From positions 6,388-70,387 of the forward strand of contig NW_006768864.1 in NCBI RefSeq assembly GCF_000204055.1: 64,000 nucleotides of DNA, given 5' to 3'. Position 1 is the first letter of the stretch. Every line of letters starts with the position of its first letter. Shown here one piece after another: positions 22,467-31,854 of the stretch. The translations under genes and the position numbers were made by a program. The notes beneath the pieces were generated by a model. It searched no databases, was not told the origin of the DNA, and saw only the letters and a program-made list of their open reading frames with translations. The DNA comes from Melampsora larici-populina 98AG31. Taxonomy: Eukaryota; Basidiomycota; Pucciniomycetes; Pucciniales; Melampsoraceae.

Positions 22467-23388
22467 ACGGAATGCGAGATGTTCCAAAGTGACAATGCGA
22501 AATCTCAAAAATCAAAAATCACAATCCCCGGGTGAGAAATTCAAAATTCAAAGACAAAACCACAGAAAATACTCAAATACAGGGATAAAACCCCTGTATT
22601 GGGGTAAAAGTCATGGCAGAAACCCCTTTTTTCCCAAATTTCCAGTGGTCAACACCGTTCTCATTGCATTGTCACCTTTTGACAAAAAGTACCAGCAACA
22701 CCAAAAATCAAAAAATCAAAAAACCAAAAATCAAAAACCAAAAACTAAAAAATACATTTCTCAAACTGTACAATTCAAACACCAATGTTAGATTTTACTG
22801 CAGCCAAAAACCACATGTTGCCCAACTGGCTACAAGCTCGGTCTCACAGGTATCAACACCTCGAATCGGAGACATTCTACCATCAGTCTCAAGAGCTTCA
22901 AAGTACCTGCTTCCTGTCTCACTCTCCTCCAAAACCCCTTTCATCATCATCAATCCTCTTTGATTGTCCTCAATCTTCTCAATCTTTGTCAACCGTCCTT
23001 GATCTTCCTCAATCTTTGTCAACTGCCCTCGATCTTCCTCTTTCTTTGTCAACCGTCCTTGATCTTCTTCTTTCTTTGTTGACTGTCCTCAATCTTCCTC
23101 AATCTTTGTCAAGCGTCCTTGATCTTCCTCAATATTTGTCAACTGTCCTCGATCTTCTTCTTTCTTTGTTGACCGTCCTCAATCTTCTTCTTTCTTCATC
23201 AACCGTCCTCAATCTTCTTCTTTCTTTGTCAACCGTCCTCGATCTTCCTCAATCTTTGTAAACCGTCCTTGATCTTCTTTGACCATCCTCAATCTTCTTT
23301 GATTATCCTGAATCTTCTTTGAACGTCCTCAATCTTCTGCAATCCTCATTGAATCACCTTCTGTCTCCATCACCAACTACACACCAAC
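22467..23388 (+). mobile_element. Integrase-transposon leader and minisatellite, copy 3
   Basis: ACGGAATGCGAGATG terminus, AT-rich leader with AAAAATCAAAAAATC runs, then a minisatellite at about 22965-23345 of ~30-bp units (GTCAACCGTCCT, CGATCTTCCTCAATCTTT). It leads straight into the integrase start codon at 23389. No reverse-oriented copy of the terminus is visible beyond 31511, so the 3' end of this element is unknown. Confidence 0.7.
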
Positions 23389-24805
23389 ATGCCAGCAAAA
23401 ATATCTGATGAAATCTTGCGACCCCTTGTTGAAGAATCTGTAGCTAACAACTGGCCAGCACAAAAAGTATGCGACACTGTTTGGCAACGGCACAACATCC
23501 GAGTCTGTGTAAGAACTGTTAGAAGACAAATCAAAGAAGGGGACTTGAAACAACAAGGAAATTATGATGTGGAGGTTGTAAAGGAAGCAGTATTAGATAA
23601 TTACAAACAATCTCTGAACCAAAAGCAAGCTCTCATTGCCCTTAAAAACGAACACAACATCATCATCAGCCGGTCAACTTTAGCTTGAGTTGAGAAGCAA
23701 CTCAATCTTCACCGTCAAAAGGATGATCTTGACATGGGTGTAGTAACATATGCCACCATATGTAACAAGATTGAAGAACTTCAGATTGAATATGGAAATG
23801 TACTTGGAATCAAGAGTGTCAAGAAGATGCTAGCTCAGGAACACGAGCTTCACATCCACCGGCAAGTCTTTGGGCCTTCTTGATTCCTTTTGCTCTGATG
23901 CTAATTACATTCCAAATCCACTTTGATATAGTGATGTTATTCCGGCTATTATGAAAGCAATGGACCCAGATGCTGTCAGAATGAGAGCTGCTCATAAACT
24001 CAAGCAACGGGAATACTATGCAGGCGGTCTCAATGAGGTTTGGGCTTCCGATGGACACGACAAGTTGATGAACTTTGGAATTGGTATATATGGTTTCATT
24101 GATTGCTGGTCTCGAAAGATTCTTGGACTTCATGCTTATGTCAACCACAGCGACCCCCGCCATGTTGACTTGTGGTATCTGGGCCTTGTATAAAAACAAG
24201 GTGGCATTCCCAAAAAGCTCACCACGGATCGAGGAACTGAGACTGTTCCTCTTGCTGGACATCAACTTTATCTTGGACAAACTCACGGTTCCAGAGCTCC
24301 AAACTGGCCTTATCATCAATATGTTCCATCCCCTCGTAACCAAAAGATTGAGTGCTTCTGGGACAAAATGACTTGTGGACTGACTGGAAATATCAAAGCT
24401 AAAATTCAAGAGCACATTGATCAAGATTTATATGATCAACATGATCCAATGGCTAGGTGAAACTGCTTTTTTTTTCTTTGGTGATTCCATGCTGAAATCT
24501 TTATTATTGCTTTTCAGGGCCTTGTTTCTCATCCTCTTTATCCCCATCTTTCAACAAGCTCTGGACAAATGGGTCAAGTTTTACAATGGTTTCTGCAGAC
24601 GATACAACAAGCGGTCTAAAGTACCTACGGGATTTTCTGCAGACTACTGCTACAAAAACCCCGTTGAAGAGTTTGGTGGGATGGATTACCTCATACCAGT
24701 CCCAGGTGAAGCGGTGGATGCTATCATTTCTGATGATTACGCGGAGCAAGAACACTTGTGGAGCACAACCCCTGAGTGGTTTTCCCCGGTAGTTGATCAA
24801 GTCAT
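23389..24805 (+). pseudogene. DDE-integrase transposase, 5' part
   Basis: Starts MPAKISDEILRPL with an N-terminal helix-turn-helix-like region (residues ~10-60), stops at TGA 23686-23688, and resumes in the same frame. A second block from about 23951 carries the catalytic core: WASDGHDKL (first Asp) with YGFIDCWSRKILG, LTTDRGTETVPLAG (second Asp) near 24220, and NQKIECFWDKM (Glu) near 24345, after a frame change at about 24190. A GT-AG intron lies at about 24455-24518. The last piece, LDKWVKFYNGFCRRYNKRSK to DQV, ends where the Ngaro element begins. This is the integrase-core family with the WxxDGHDKL signature found in fungi and animals. Dead through a stop, a frameshift and the insertion. 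Confidence 0.75.
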
Positions 24806-25012
24806 TCCATTTCCAGTTGTGGTACTGACTATGTCATGTTATAATGTGGTGGTAGATTATAATCTACACCACCGCTGTGCCGGCGGATTTCTTTACACAC
24901 CCTGCTCTATCCTTGCCTGTCTGGTGAGGATAGAGCTGTTTGGGAAAGCCGCAGGCTGCTCTCGGATTGGTTCTGTAAACCATTCCCGCTGTGGGCAGCC
25001 TGCCTTCAGCCT
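24806..25012 (-). repeat. Split direct repeat B2 (element 3' terminus)
   Basis: 207-bp copy matching 25273-25479 except for one T/C difference (CACCGCTGTG versus CACCGCCGTG). Contains the palindrome GTAGATTATAATCTAC. Its outer edge (24806/24805) is the junction with the interrupted integrase gene. Confidence 0.9.
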
Positions 25013-25062
25013 GGGTCGGTGGGTGGGCAAATCATCTCTGTTTGCTGGGTGGGAGGGATTGC

Positions 25063-25272
25063 ATTCAAAACTTTGATATGATTCTAGCAAACGAAGATGA
25101 GTTCAACTGGCTGCGGTGAAGAGGTTCTAGATGAGTGTGAAGGAATTTCTCTAAGTTCTCCTTCGAGATTTGAAATTCCAACTCTCTTTGAGAGATCTAG
25201 GTTTCACACGTCTTCTGGTACCTTTCACCGAAATGGACCGTGTCACCAATTCATCCTTCTAGGTGACTATAA
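25063..25272 (-). repeat. Split direct repeat A2
   Basis: 210-bp copy matching 31151-31360 as far as I can read. It abuts B1 exactly at 25272/25273, which reproduces the circle junction expected in this class of element. The frame MSSTGCGEEVLDEC through it is not a gene. Confidence 0.9.
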
Positions 25273-25479
25273 TCCATTTCCAGTTGTGGTACTGACTATG
25301 TCATGTTATAATGTGGTGGTAGATTATAATCTACACCACCGCCGTGCCGGCGGATTTCTTTACACACCCTGCTCTATCCTTGCCTGTCTGGTGAGGATAG
25401 AGCTGTTTGGGAAAGCCGCAGGCTGCTCTCGGATTGGTTCTGTAAACCATTCCCGCTGTGGGCAGCCTGCCTTCAGCCT
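25273..25479 (-). repeat. Split direct repeat B1
   Basis: 207-bp internal copy of B2, directly joined to A2. Together B1A2 forms the template region used to complete a circular copy in the model for Ngaro/DIRS replication. Confidence 0.9.
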
Positions 25480-25674
25480 TCGAACCCTCCCACCCTCCTA
25501 TGTGTCTTGGAGGGTTAGGGTTGTCTGACGTCCCTACTCCAAGAATGGTTCGTGGTAACACGTGCCGTCCTTGGCCTGGAGGACAACCCCCTACCACGGT
25601 GCGTGTGTCACGGTGTAGAAGGTATTACTGTTCAATGCCCGTATAGTTTAGATATGCTGCAATGTACAAAGTTT

Positions 25675-26769
25675 TCAATTACCATTACTCTGCATCTTTT
25701 GGTTTATCGCAATCAAAAATAATTTTGTACGTTCTAATTCTTCTGACGTGAAAACCTTTACATATCTCTTATACAAGTCTGATTTCCATCTGCCTGCCGC
25801 CATCAACCGTTTTTCCTTCGTTCCCAAATTTGCTCGAAGTGAAGCTCCTCCCACTCGGAAGGAGTGGCCTGACCAAGCTCCGACCCCTGTGGTACCCCAC
25901 ACCTCTTCTAAAACCTTCATAAATCTTCGTTTCGTTAAGGCTCCACCGCTGAACTCGAAGAATGGATCGTCTCTATCTTTCTTCGGATTGTTTTCCATCA
26001 GTCGGCGGACTGCTGCCACGGGGTCTAGGACGGAAGGTTGTTCCTGTAGGTGGATCTGTTGAATTTCATTCGGCTTTGCTGTCTTCCCTTTCCTCAAGTT
26101 GATTTTCACCCACTCTCCTTTCGTAGATCGGCCGAATTCGATGTGACGCCTCAAGATCATACCGTCTCTTTCCAACTTCCTGAAAACTTCGCCCAGTCTC
26201 ATAAGTCCCCAGAAGCTAACTAACGCTATCGCCGCTACGAACTCGTGGACATCCGACTTCCCTTCGCAGTAATCTAGGAGATGAAGTAGCTGTTGAACTG
26301 TCACCGGCCTCTTGCTATTTGTGAGTAGTTCACCTTCCTCCTTGTTTCTCGTTGCTCTGAGTAACATTTTCACAATTGTTTCATCTAAATCTATCTTTCT
26401 AACGTGTCTCACTAGGTGCCAAGCTTGAATGCCGTCGATGTATTTCCGTATTGTCTGCGACGCTATCAGCCTTTTCGGTGGTGCTGTAACTTCGACACCC
26501 GATCTTCCAGCCCACGTTATGAAGTTATACATATCGTCTCGACGGATTCTCAGCCGGTGATCGAAAGTCTTCCCCGTTGACTCGATGTACTCTATGAACT
26601 TTGATAAACCGGATGAGTAACCTTTAAGTGTCGTTTTCGCCCAACTGCTGTTCGCTAGATGAGCCCCTGGCTTGGATGTTATTAACAATGCCGTTCCGAA
26701 GTGACCTGGTGGTCCTTCGCTCTTCTTGGTTTTGGAGGAGGGTTGTCTGTCTGGTGCGTATGGGGGCAT
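25675..26769 (-). CDS. Tyrosine recombinase of the Ngaro element
   Basis: 364 codons, uninterrupted. Residues ~40-160 form the helical core-binding region. The catalytic domain shows FWGLMRLGE (first Arg, ~residue 190), GHSFRVGGASLRANLG (the HxxR pair, ~305), GRWKSD and the probable nucleophile Tyr in LYKRYVKVF (~335). The enzyme inserts the circular double-stranded DNA copy into the genome by strand exchange instead of by a DDE integrase. Lies downstream of RT-RNase H on the same strand, with a ~340-bp spacer. The start chosen is the first ATG of the frame; no intron is needed. Confidence 0.9.
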   Translation of the reverse strand: MPPYAPDRQPSSKTKKSEGPPGHFGTALLITSKPGAHLANSSWAKTTLKGYSSGLSKFIEYIESTGKTFDHRLRIRRDDMYNFITWAGRSGVEVTAPPKRLIASQTIRKYIDGIQAWHLVRHVRKIDLDETIVKMLLRATRNKEEGELLTNSKRPVTVQQLLHLLDYCEGKSDVHEFVAAIALVSFWGLMRLGEVFRKLERDGMILRRHIEFGRSTKGEWVKINLRKGKTAKPNEIQQIHLQEQPSVLDPVAAVRRLMENNPKKDRDDPFFEFSGGALTKRRFMKVLEEVWGTTGVGAWSGHSFRVGGASLRANLGTKEKRLMAAGRWKSDLYKRYVKVFTSEELERTKLFLIAINQKMQSNGN

Positions 26770-27109
26770 CTTTGTTCGGTTTGCGTTGGGTGGGGTTCAA
26801 CGACCACTGACAGTTGCTCTACGTCTACTGCTTTAGCTCTTTCACTACCTCGGTTTACGTTAAGTCTTACTTAACTCGTGCTAAGTTTCCCTCACTCTCC
26901 CGCGAAGGTGTCAAGTTGCTTCCTCTCAGCTATCTCGCCGATCGATGCCGATCTTTCCGGTTAACCTCACTCCTCTCTCCCTTTCTGCCATTGGCTTCAC
27001 TACTCTTACCTCAAACTCACGTTGCTCTCTTCTCGGTTCTTATTTCACAACTAGGTTAGTAAAAAGTTCTCATTTCGCGAATTTTGCAAACATTCATGTT
27101 ACTCAGGTT

Positions 27110-28756
27110 TCAGGTTTGTTCTACAAATTCTAGTAGGTCAACTGGTATTTTGACATTGACCTTATTCCACCACTTTTTGTTCGAAGATAGACCTCTCGAC
27201 AAGGCATCAGCCGCATTATCCGCTGACCTTACTCGTTTAGCTTTTATCGCGCTATTTCTGTTTAGCAGGTCTGCCTGGATTAACTTCCACTCCCGATTCA
27301 CCCAAGGATCCCTCGACTTACCGTTATTAATTGCACCTTCCGACACTGTGTTATCGGTTAGAGCGAGATAAGTGTATCCGTCTACTTCTTCTAGAGATTT
27401 CAGCATTATCCACCCTAGTCTGATGGCCGCTGTCTCCGCCCAAGCAATACCCCTTTTAGAGCCATCTATTTCCTCGCGATCCCAACCGTTCTTTAACTTA
27501 AATCTTGCCCACTTTTTCCCAATGATTACTCCTATTCCGTACGAGGTTGAGGCATCCCCTACCCAGCCTACGGTTCTCACCTCCGGTTTTGGAATTGTTC
27601 GTAGAGGATTTGCTGTTGTGAGTGTTTCTTTCCAAATTCCTAGATCTTCTATAACTTCTTCTGGGACGTCTCTTAAAGCGTACTTATGCTTCCATTGCCG
27701 TAACCACCGGTAGATTGCTGCACAGTAGACTCGCATTTGAGGAAAAACGTATGTTGCATGGTTCAAACGTCCAACCAATATCTCTGTTTCCTTGTACGAC
27801 TGGCGTGGTTTTTGTACAAATTCATCGATTTGTTGTAATCTAAGTGATATCTTCTCCTGCGGTAAGCTTATTGTTTTCTTTTCTCCATCCCATACAAACC
27901 CTAAATACTTCTGAACATAGCTAAACTCTTTCCACTTTTTCTCATTTGTAGCTACCCCCATCTCCTCGCTCAACCGAACTATGTCAATCATCTGACCTGC
28001 TTCCATGTCGTCCTCTGGCTTCACGAAGAGAGTGTCGTCCACCCAACGGAAGCCTGCTAAAAATTTAAACCTCTTCGTCATCAACTCTTTCCATACTTCC
28101 GCGGCCCAACCAAACGTCCCGCAACCTGCGACACCTCCAAATTGGACTCTAGTATCTAAAAGTACGTGTTCGTTAAAATCTAGCACCATCAAAAACCGCC
28201 ATTGACTTTCTGCCACTGGGATTTGTCTGTAGGCCTTAGCCCAGTCAAAAATGCCGAGTAGGAGTTTTCCTTTGTGATGAATGAAGAAGTAAGCCACCTT
28301 TTTGAAATCATCCCAAGATGTCTCGAACTCCTTCTTATCTACGTTTTGATTCACTGATGGTATGCTTCGTATGTGTCTTGGGTAGGATAAATCGCTAATC
28401 GGCCGAAATGACCCGTCCCCATTAATCACTGCACCTAGTGGGTTAGTCCTAAAGAAACCTATCTTCCGATATACTTCTTCTTTTGTCCAAGGTCCGAACA
28501 TTCTACCGGCTTTCAGTTCGGTTTCGAAACTTTCTTCGATCTTCTTCTGTGCGTTTCTGGCTGATGCATGGTTCGGTGGACAGTAAAAAGGTCTTGATGT
28601 TAACTCCGCGTCTTGGTCTCTTATTCCTTGGGAGAATCCTGTTCTGAACATGTTTAGTATGTGTTTGTTCTTCTCTAGCAAATCTACTCCTGCTAATTCT
28701 CGTTTCCAAACATCTAGGTTCATTTCGTAAGATGGACCTTTTGGCCATTGTTTCAT
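27110..28756 (-). CDS. Reverse transcriptase-RNase H of the Ngaro element
   Basis: 548 codons, uninterrupted. RT blocks: RMFGPWTKEEV, FFRTNPLGAVI and FRPISDLSYPRHI (fingers), LLGIFDWAKAYRQIPV (motif A Asp), VQFGGVAGCGTFGWAAEV (motif B), FRWVDDTLFVK (motif C, a WVDD variant of YxDD), then KYLGFVWDG. From ~residue 395 the RNase H domain follows: VGWVGDASTSYGIG, AWAETAAIRLG, ALTDNTVSEG, and KRVRSADNAADALSR. This is the DIRS/Ngaro type of RT and matches the split repeats around it. It copies element RNA into DNA for the recombinase. Confidence 0.92.
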   Translation of the reverse strand: MKQWPKGPSYEMNLDVWKRELAGVDLLEKNKHILNMFRTGFSQGIRDQDAELTSRPFYCPPNHASARNAQKKIEESFETELKAGRMFGPWTKEEVYRKIGFFRTNPLGAVINGDGSFRPISDLSYPRHIRSIPSVNQNVDKKEFETSWDDFKKVAYFFIHHKGKLLLGIFDWAKAYRQIPVAESQWRFLMVLDFNEHVLLDTRVQFGGVAGCGTFGWAAEVWKELMTKRFKFLAGFRWVDDTLFVKPEDDMEAGQMIDIVRLSEEMGVATNEKKWKEFSYVQKYLGFVWDGEKKTISLPQEKISLRLQQIDEFVQKPRQSYKETEILVGRLNHATYVFPQMRVYCAAIYRWLRQWKHKYALRDVPEEVIEDLGIWKETLTTANPLRTIPKPEVRTVGWVGDASTSYGIGVIIGKKWARFKLKNGWDREEIDGSKRGIAWAETAAIRLGWIMLKSLEEVDGYTYLALTDNTVSEGAINNGKSRDPWVNREWKLIQADLLNRNSAIKAKRVRSADNAADALSRGLSSNKKWWNKVNVKIPVDLLEFVEQT

Positions 28757-29069
28757 GTCTTGACCTTTGTCGTTAAGTCTTATCGTGTCACTTGATGTTG
28801 TACATCGGTTTTGCGATGTGTACGTGTTTAACGGACTTGTTCGTGAGGAACTACTCTCAGGCTGGTCAGGATTTGGCTCATTCTTTTTCCTGTGTGGGGA
28901 GGAGGGATGGGCACAGAGTTTGTGTACGAAGTCAAGGAAAAAAGGGTTGAATTACCCAATTACCCATGTTTAATCAGATTCAGGTGGAATTTCGGTTGGC
29001 ACCAAGATCTCTATCAGTTACCAATTGGTATGATCATTTCATTGCATTACATGTGATTTGAGTTATCGC

Positions 29070-30386
29070 TTACGCTCTCTTCCATTTTTCGTTATACTTC
29101 TTCTCATATCTTTTTTCCGGGCTCTTACTCCTCTCTCGACGTCTCTCCTCTCCCCACTTCGGACCTCTGCCTTCAAAACCTCTCCCGTCTCTGAATTCGC
29201 GCGACTCTCTGTCTCTATACCCCGTTTGGCCGCTTCCTCCTCGGCCTCGTCTACCTCCACCGTTACCTCTATACGTACTTCCTCCTGCGTGTTGGTTGAA
29301 AGGTATCGCATTGCTAGTGCTTTGGTACGTATTTTGGTACTGGTGAAGTGACGTCGACGGTGTTGCGCGTGACGAATGCTGTTTCAGCTGATTTGTATCG
29401 GGGCATATGTTCGACTTCGGGTCGTTTGGTGCGTATGGGTTTGTACGATAAGACCTCTCATTGAAACTTTCCGCCTTCGTCTTCGCTTGCGTTAACAAAT
29501 GTTCTTGCAGTTCTGACCAGTTGCCTAAGGAACTATCGATCGTCTCGCGCATTACACCCTGACGAACTAGCCTACAATACCGCAATGCCACCATCCAGCC
29601 GAAATCTTTATGTATCTGTTTTACAATTCCCATATGACTTTCGAACCGTTCTGCCACCGGACCCCAGTCTTGGTCTCGTAGATGTACACACATGAGCTCC
29701 ATACAGTCCGACCAAGCTTCGAAGTCCATGGTGAGTTCTTCTTTTGGGCCTTCTCCTCCATATAATCTCTTTTCTTTCTCAGCTTTGTCTTCGTTTTTCG
29801 GCGGTAGTAAAGACCAGGCCATTTGGTCTTTAATAAGAAATTCTTCATCAAAGACGGGAAGAGGGATGAACGACTTTAATGCTTTAAGTTTTAGAGTTAG
29901 ATGAGGAGATAGTGGGGTTATAGCGTCGCCCATCTTTGCTGGCCCGTTCCGAAACAACCGACCGTTATGGATCATGTCTCCGTTTGACAACGTAAGTGAA
30001 CCTTTCTTGGAGCTCATCAAAGCCTTTGCTTTTTCTGATTCTTCTTCTGTTAAGCAACCGTTGAACAAGGTAGACGACTGCTTTCCTTTCCCCTCATTTG
30101 TCGGGAGTTGTCCTTGGATTGTCTCTTTCACGAAGGTTACACTGGGAGCTGGAGGATTCTTATTTCCGATTAGGAAAGATTGGATGTTGTCATCATCGTC
30201 TGAGGATTTCGATGACTCGTCTTCAATCACGTAAGTATGATCTTTCTCTCGACCTTCCTGCTCCTCTCGGTTTAAACGTTTTGTTAACCGTCGTGCTCCT
30301 TCCTCGTCGTCTCGATCGTAAGCTTCTTGGATCAATTCCACCAGTGCTTCACGTCGAGCTTCTACGAAAACGAACCGACCAACCAT
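29070..30386 (-). CDS. Gag-like protein of the Ngaro element
   Basis: 438 codons, open. Acidic and Lys-rich N-terminus, a helical middle (MDFEAWSDCMELMCVHLRD to MVALRYCRLVRQGVM, residues ~215-290), and an Arg/Gly-rich C-terminus (GNGGGRRGRGGSGQTGYRD) that would bind RNA. No CCHC knuckle. Position upstream of RT and composition suggest Gag. It is probably the downstream exon of a longer protein starting at 31069. Confidence 0.65.
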   Translation of the reverse strand: MVGRFVFVEARREALVELIQEAYDRDDEEGARRLTKRLNREEQEGREKDHTYVIEDESSKSSDDDDNIQSFLIGNKNPPAPSVTFVKETIQGQLPTNEGKGKQSSTLFNGCLTEEESEKAKALMSSKKGSLTLSNGDMIHNGRLFRNGPAKMGDAITPLSPHLTLKLKALKSFIPLPVFDEEFLIKDQMAWSLLPPKNEDKAEKEKRLYGGEGPKEELTMDFEAWSDCMELMCVHLRDQDWGPVAERFESHMGIVKQIHKDFGWMVALRYCRLVRQGVMRETIDSSLGNWSELQEHLLTQAKTKAESFNERSYRTNPYAPNDPKSNICPDTNQLKQHSSRATPSTSLHQYQNTYQSTSNAIPFNQHAGGSTYRGNGGGRRGRGGSGQTGYRDRESREFRDGRGFEGRGPKWGEERRRERSKSPEKRYEKKYNEKWKRA

Positions 30387-30732
30387 GTTGCATTGTCAGT
30401 GTCTTGCTCTACGGTTCCACTGTGTATTTCATTTGACTTGGTATGTCTGGACGTGGTACGTATTGTGAGCCCGAGCCGGCTGGGTTTTATTCTAAGCCAA
30501 ACCAGGCAATATTCAAGAATCTACTGTAAGCCGATCTAGGCTGGGACGTATTATTAGCCCGTCCAGGCTGTCTTCCATTCCGTGTTTCCTCGTTCTTGGT
30601 CTTCCCATCGATGTTGGGACACGCGTCGTTTGAAAAGGAGTATGGAATAAAGGGAAATGGTGGCAGAAGGGGAAAAGGAAAAAGAATGGAAGAAGGAATC
30701 GAGTAAGAAAGAATAATGAGTGCGTTTCCTAC

Positions 30733-31069
30733 CTTTCCTCACTCTGTCATTTATTCTACTCGTGTGTTCTTCATCATTGACACGATCCTCTTCCATCTCA
30801 TTTTCACCTTCTAATTCACCAATACCTCCCCATTCTTCCATCTCCTCTTCGTCTTCTATTCTTTGATCTTCTCTTCGTTGATTCCTTGGAACGTGCGAAT
30901 CTTCTTCCTCTCTGTTTTCTTGTCGTTGTTGTTGTCTTCCTCCACCTCCACCTCTTCTAGGAGTTTCTAGTCTTTCTTCTAATTGAGCTCCTGTCGCCGC
31001 AGCTTCTGCTCGTGTTAATCTTCTTTGAACGTTGTTTGCTGCTCTGTTAATCTGGTTTCTGAAATCCAT
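30733..31069 (-). CDS. Probable first exon of the Ngaro gag-like gene
   Basis: ATG at 31069 opens MDFRNQINRAANNVQRRL, then a Gly/Gln/Glu-rich stretch, and stays open to a GTAGGAAAC donor at 30732. Splicing to the 30386 frame would skip about 345 bp. The start lies only 82 bp inside A1, a usual spacing for a leader. The splice itself is inference; it could also be a separate small ORF. Confidence 0.4.
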
Positions 31070-31150
31070 TTCGTTTAATTCTACTGTTATAAGACTTCTT
31101 TGAATGTGAATGTAAAGACTTTGATAATTTGAATGTAAAAAACTTTGGTA

Positions 31151-31360
31151 ATTCAAAACTTTGATATGATTCTAGCAAACGAAGATGAGTTCAACTGGCT
31201 GCGGTGAAGAGGTTCTAGATGAGTGTGAAGGAATTTCTCTAAGTTCTCCTTCGAGATTTGAAATTCCAACTCTCTTTGAGAGATCTAGGTTTCACACGTC
31301 TTCTGGTACCTTTCACCGAAATGGACCGTGTCACCAATTCATCCTTCTAGGTGACTATAA
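31151..31360 (-). repeat. Split direct repeat A1 (element 5' terminus)
   Basis: 210-bp copy of A2. Its outer edge at 31360/31361 joins the 3' part of the interrupted integrase gene. Confidence 0.9.
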
Positions 31361-31511
31361 GGAAGAAGTTGGAATTGTGAACGGGGATTTGGACATTGGA
31401 AATTTTTGGGATTCTTTTGAGGTTGTATTAGGAAGATTGAAAGAGATGTCTTGGAGTAACACTCCCTCTGCCCGTGTTGAAGGTGATGATTCTATGGTTT
31501 TGGAAAACTGA
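31361..31511 (+). pseudogene. DDE-integrase transposase, 3' end
   Basis: Continues the integrase frame from 24805 after the Ngaro element is skipped: EEVGIVNGDLDIGNFWDSF, then VLGRLKEMSW and a stop at 31509-31511. The phase across the two junctions is conserved (the codon split by the insertion remains a sense codon). About 50 codons remain here. Confidence 0.7.
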
Positions 31512-31854
31512 GTATTTTATCTCACTATTACCTGCATCTCTGTGTTTTGTAACCTTTGTAATGGTCAATAGTACGGATTGTTGTGAGGAAAGTAAAAACA
31601 CTAAGCTCAAGATGTGAATTTCTTGTTTTCCCAAAAAGAACACCATACAAGACAGAAAAGACATTTTCTAAGATAAAAGGGACTTGTGGTTGGTTTGAAC
31701 TACAAATTCTACATATATTTTTTGCTGGAACCCTTGAGCATCTAGACATATTCTGCATAGCATGCATTCACTTTGCCTATATCATGCAAGACATCCATCG
31801 TGTCCCCAGGCTTGAGGTAATCTTTAAGTTGATCCTTTGGAACTGACAATGTTA

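Larger units (their letters stand above)
24806..31360 (-). mobile_element. Complete Ngaro-type YR retrotransposon (6,555 bp)
   Basis: Read on the minus strand the order is A1 (31360-31151), gag-like region, RT-RNase H, tyrosine recombinase, B1 (25479-25273), A2 (25272-25063), 50-bp spacer, B2 (25012-24806). This A1-ORFs-B1A2B2 split-direct-repeat layout is diagnostic of the Ngaro/PAT branch of DIRS-like elements; I find no methyltransferase domain, which favours Ngaro. A1/A2 (210 bp) look identical and B1/B2 (207 bp) differ at one base by eye. The frames are open, so insertion is recent. It sits inside the integrase gene at 23389-24805/31361-31511 without a target duplication, as expected for a recombinase-inserted element. 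Confidence 0.9.

Noticed and set aside
22613..23261. Open frames in the leader of the integrase transposon
   Set aside because: Same reason: AT-rich and minisatellite repeats, with the matching inverted copy at 15.1-15.9 kb showing the same artefact.
25097..25528. Frame starting MSSTGCGEEVLDEC, repeated at 31185
   Set aside because: Lies in the A repeats of the Ngaro element; the duplication comes from the split repeats, not from a gene.
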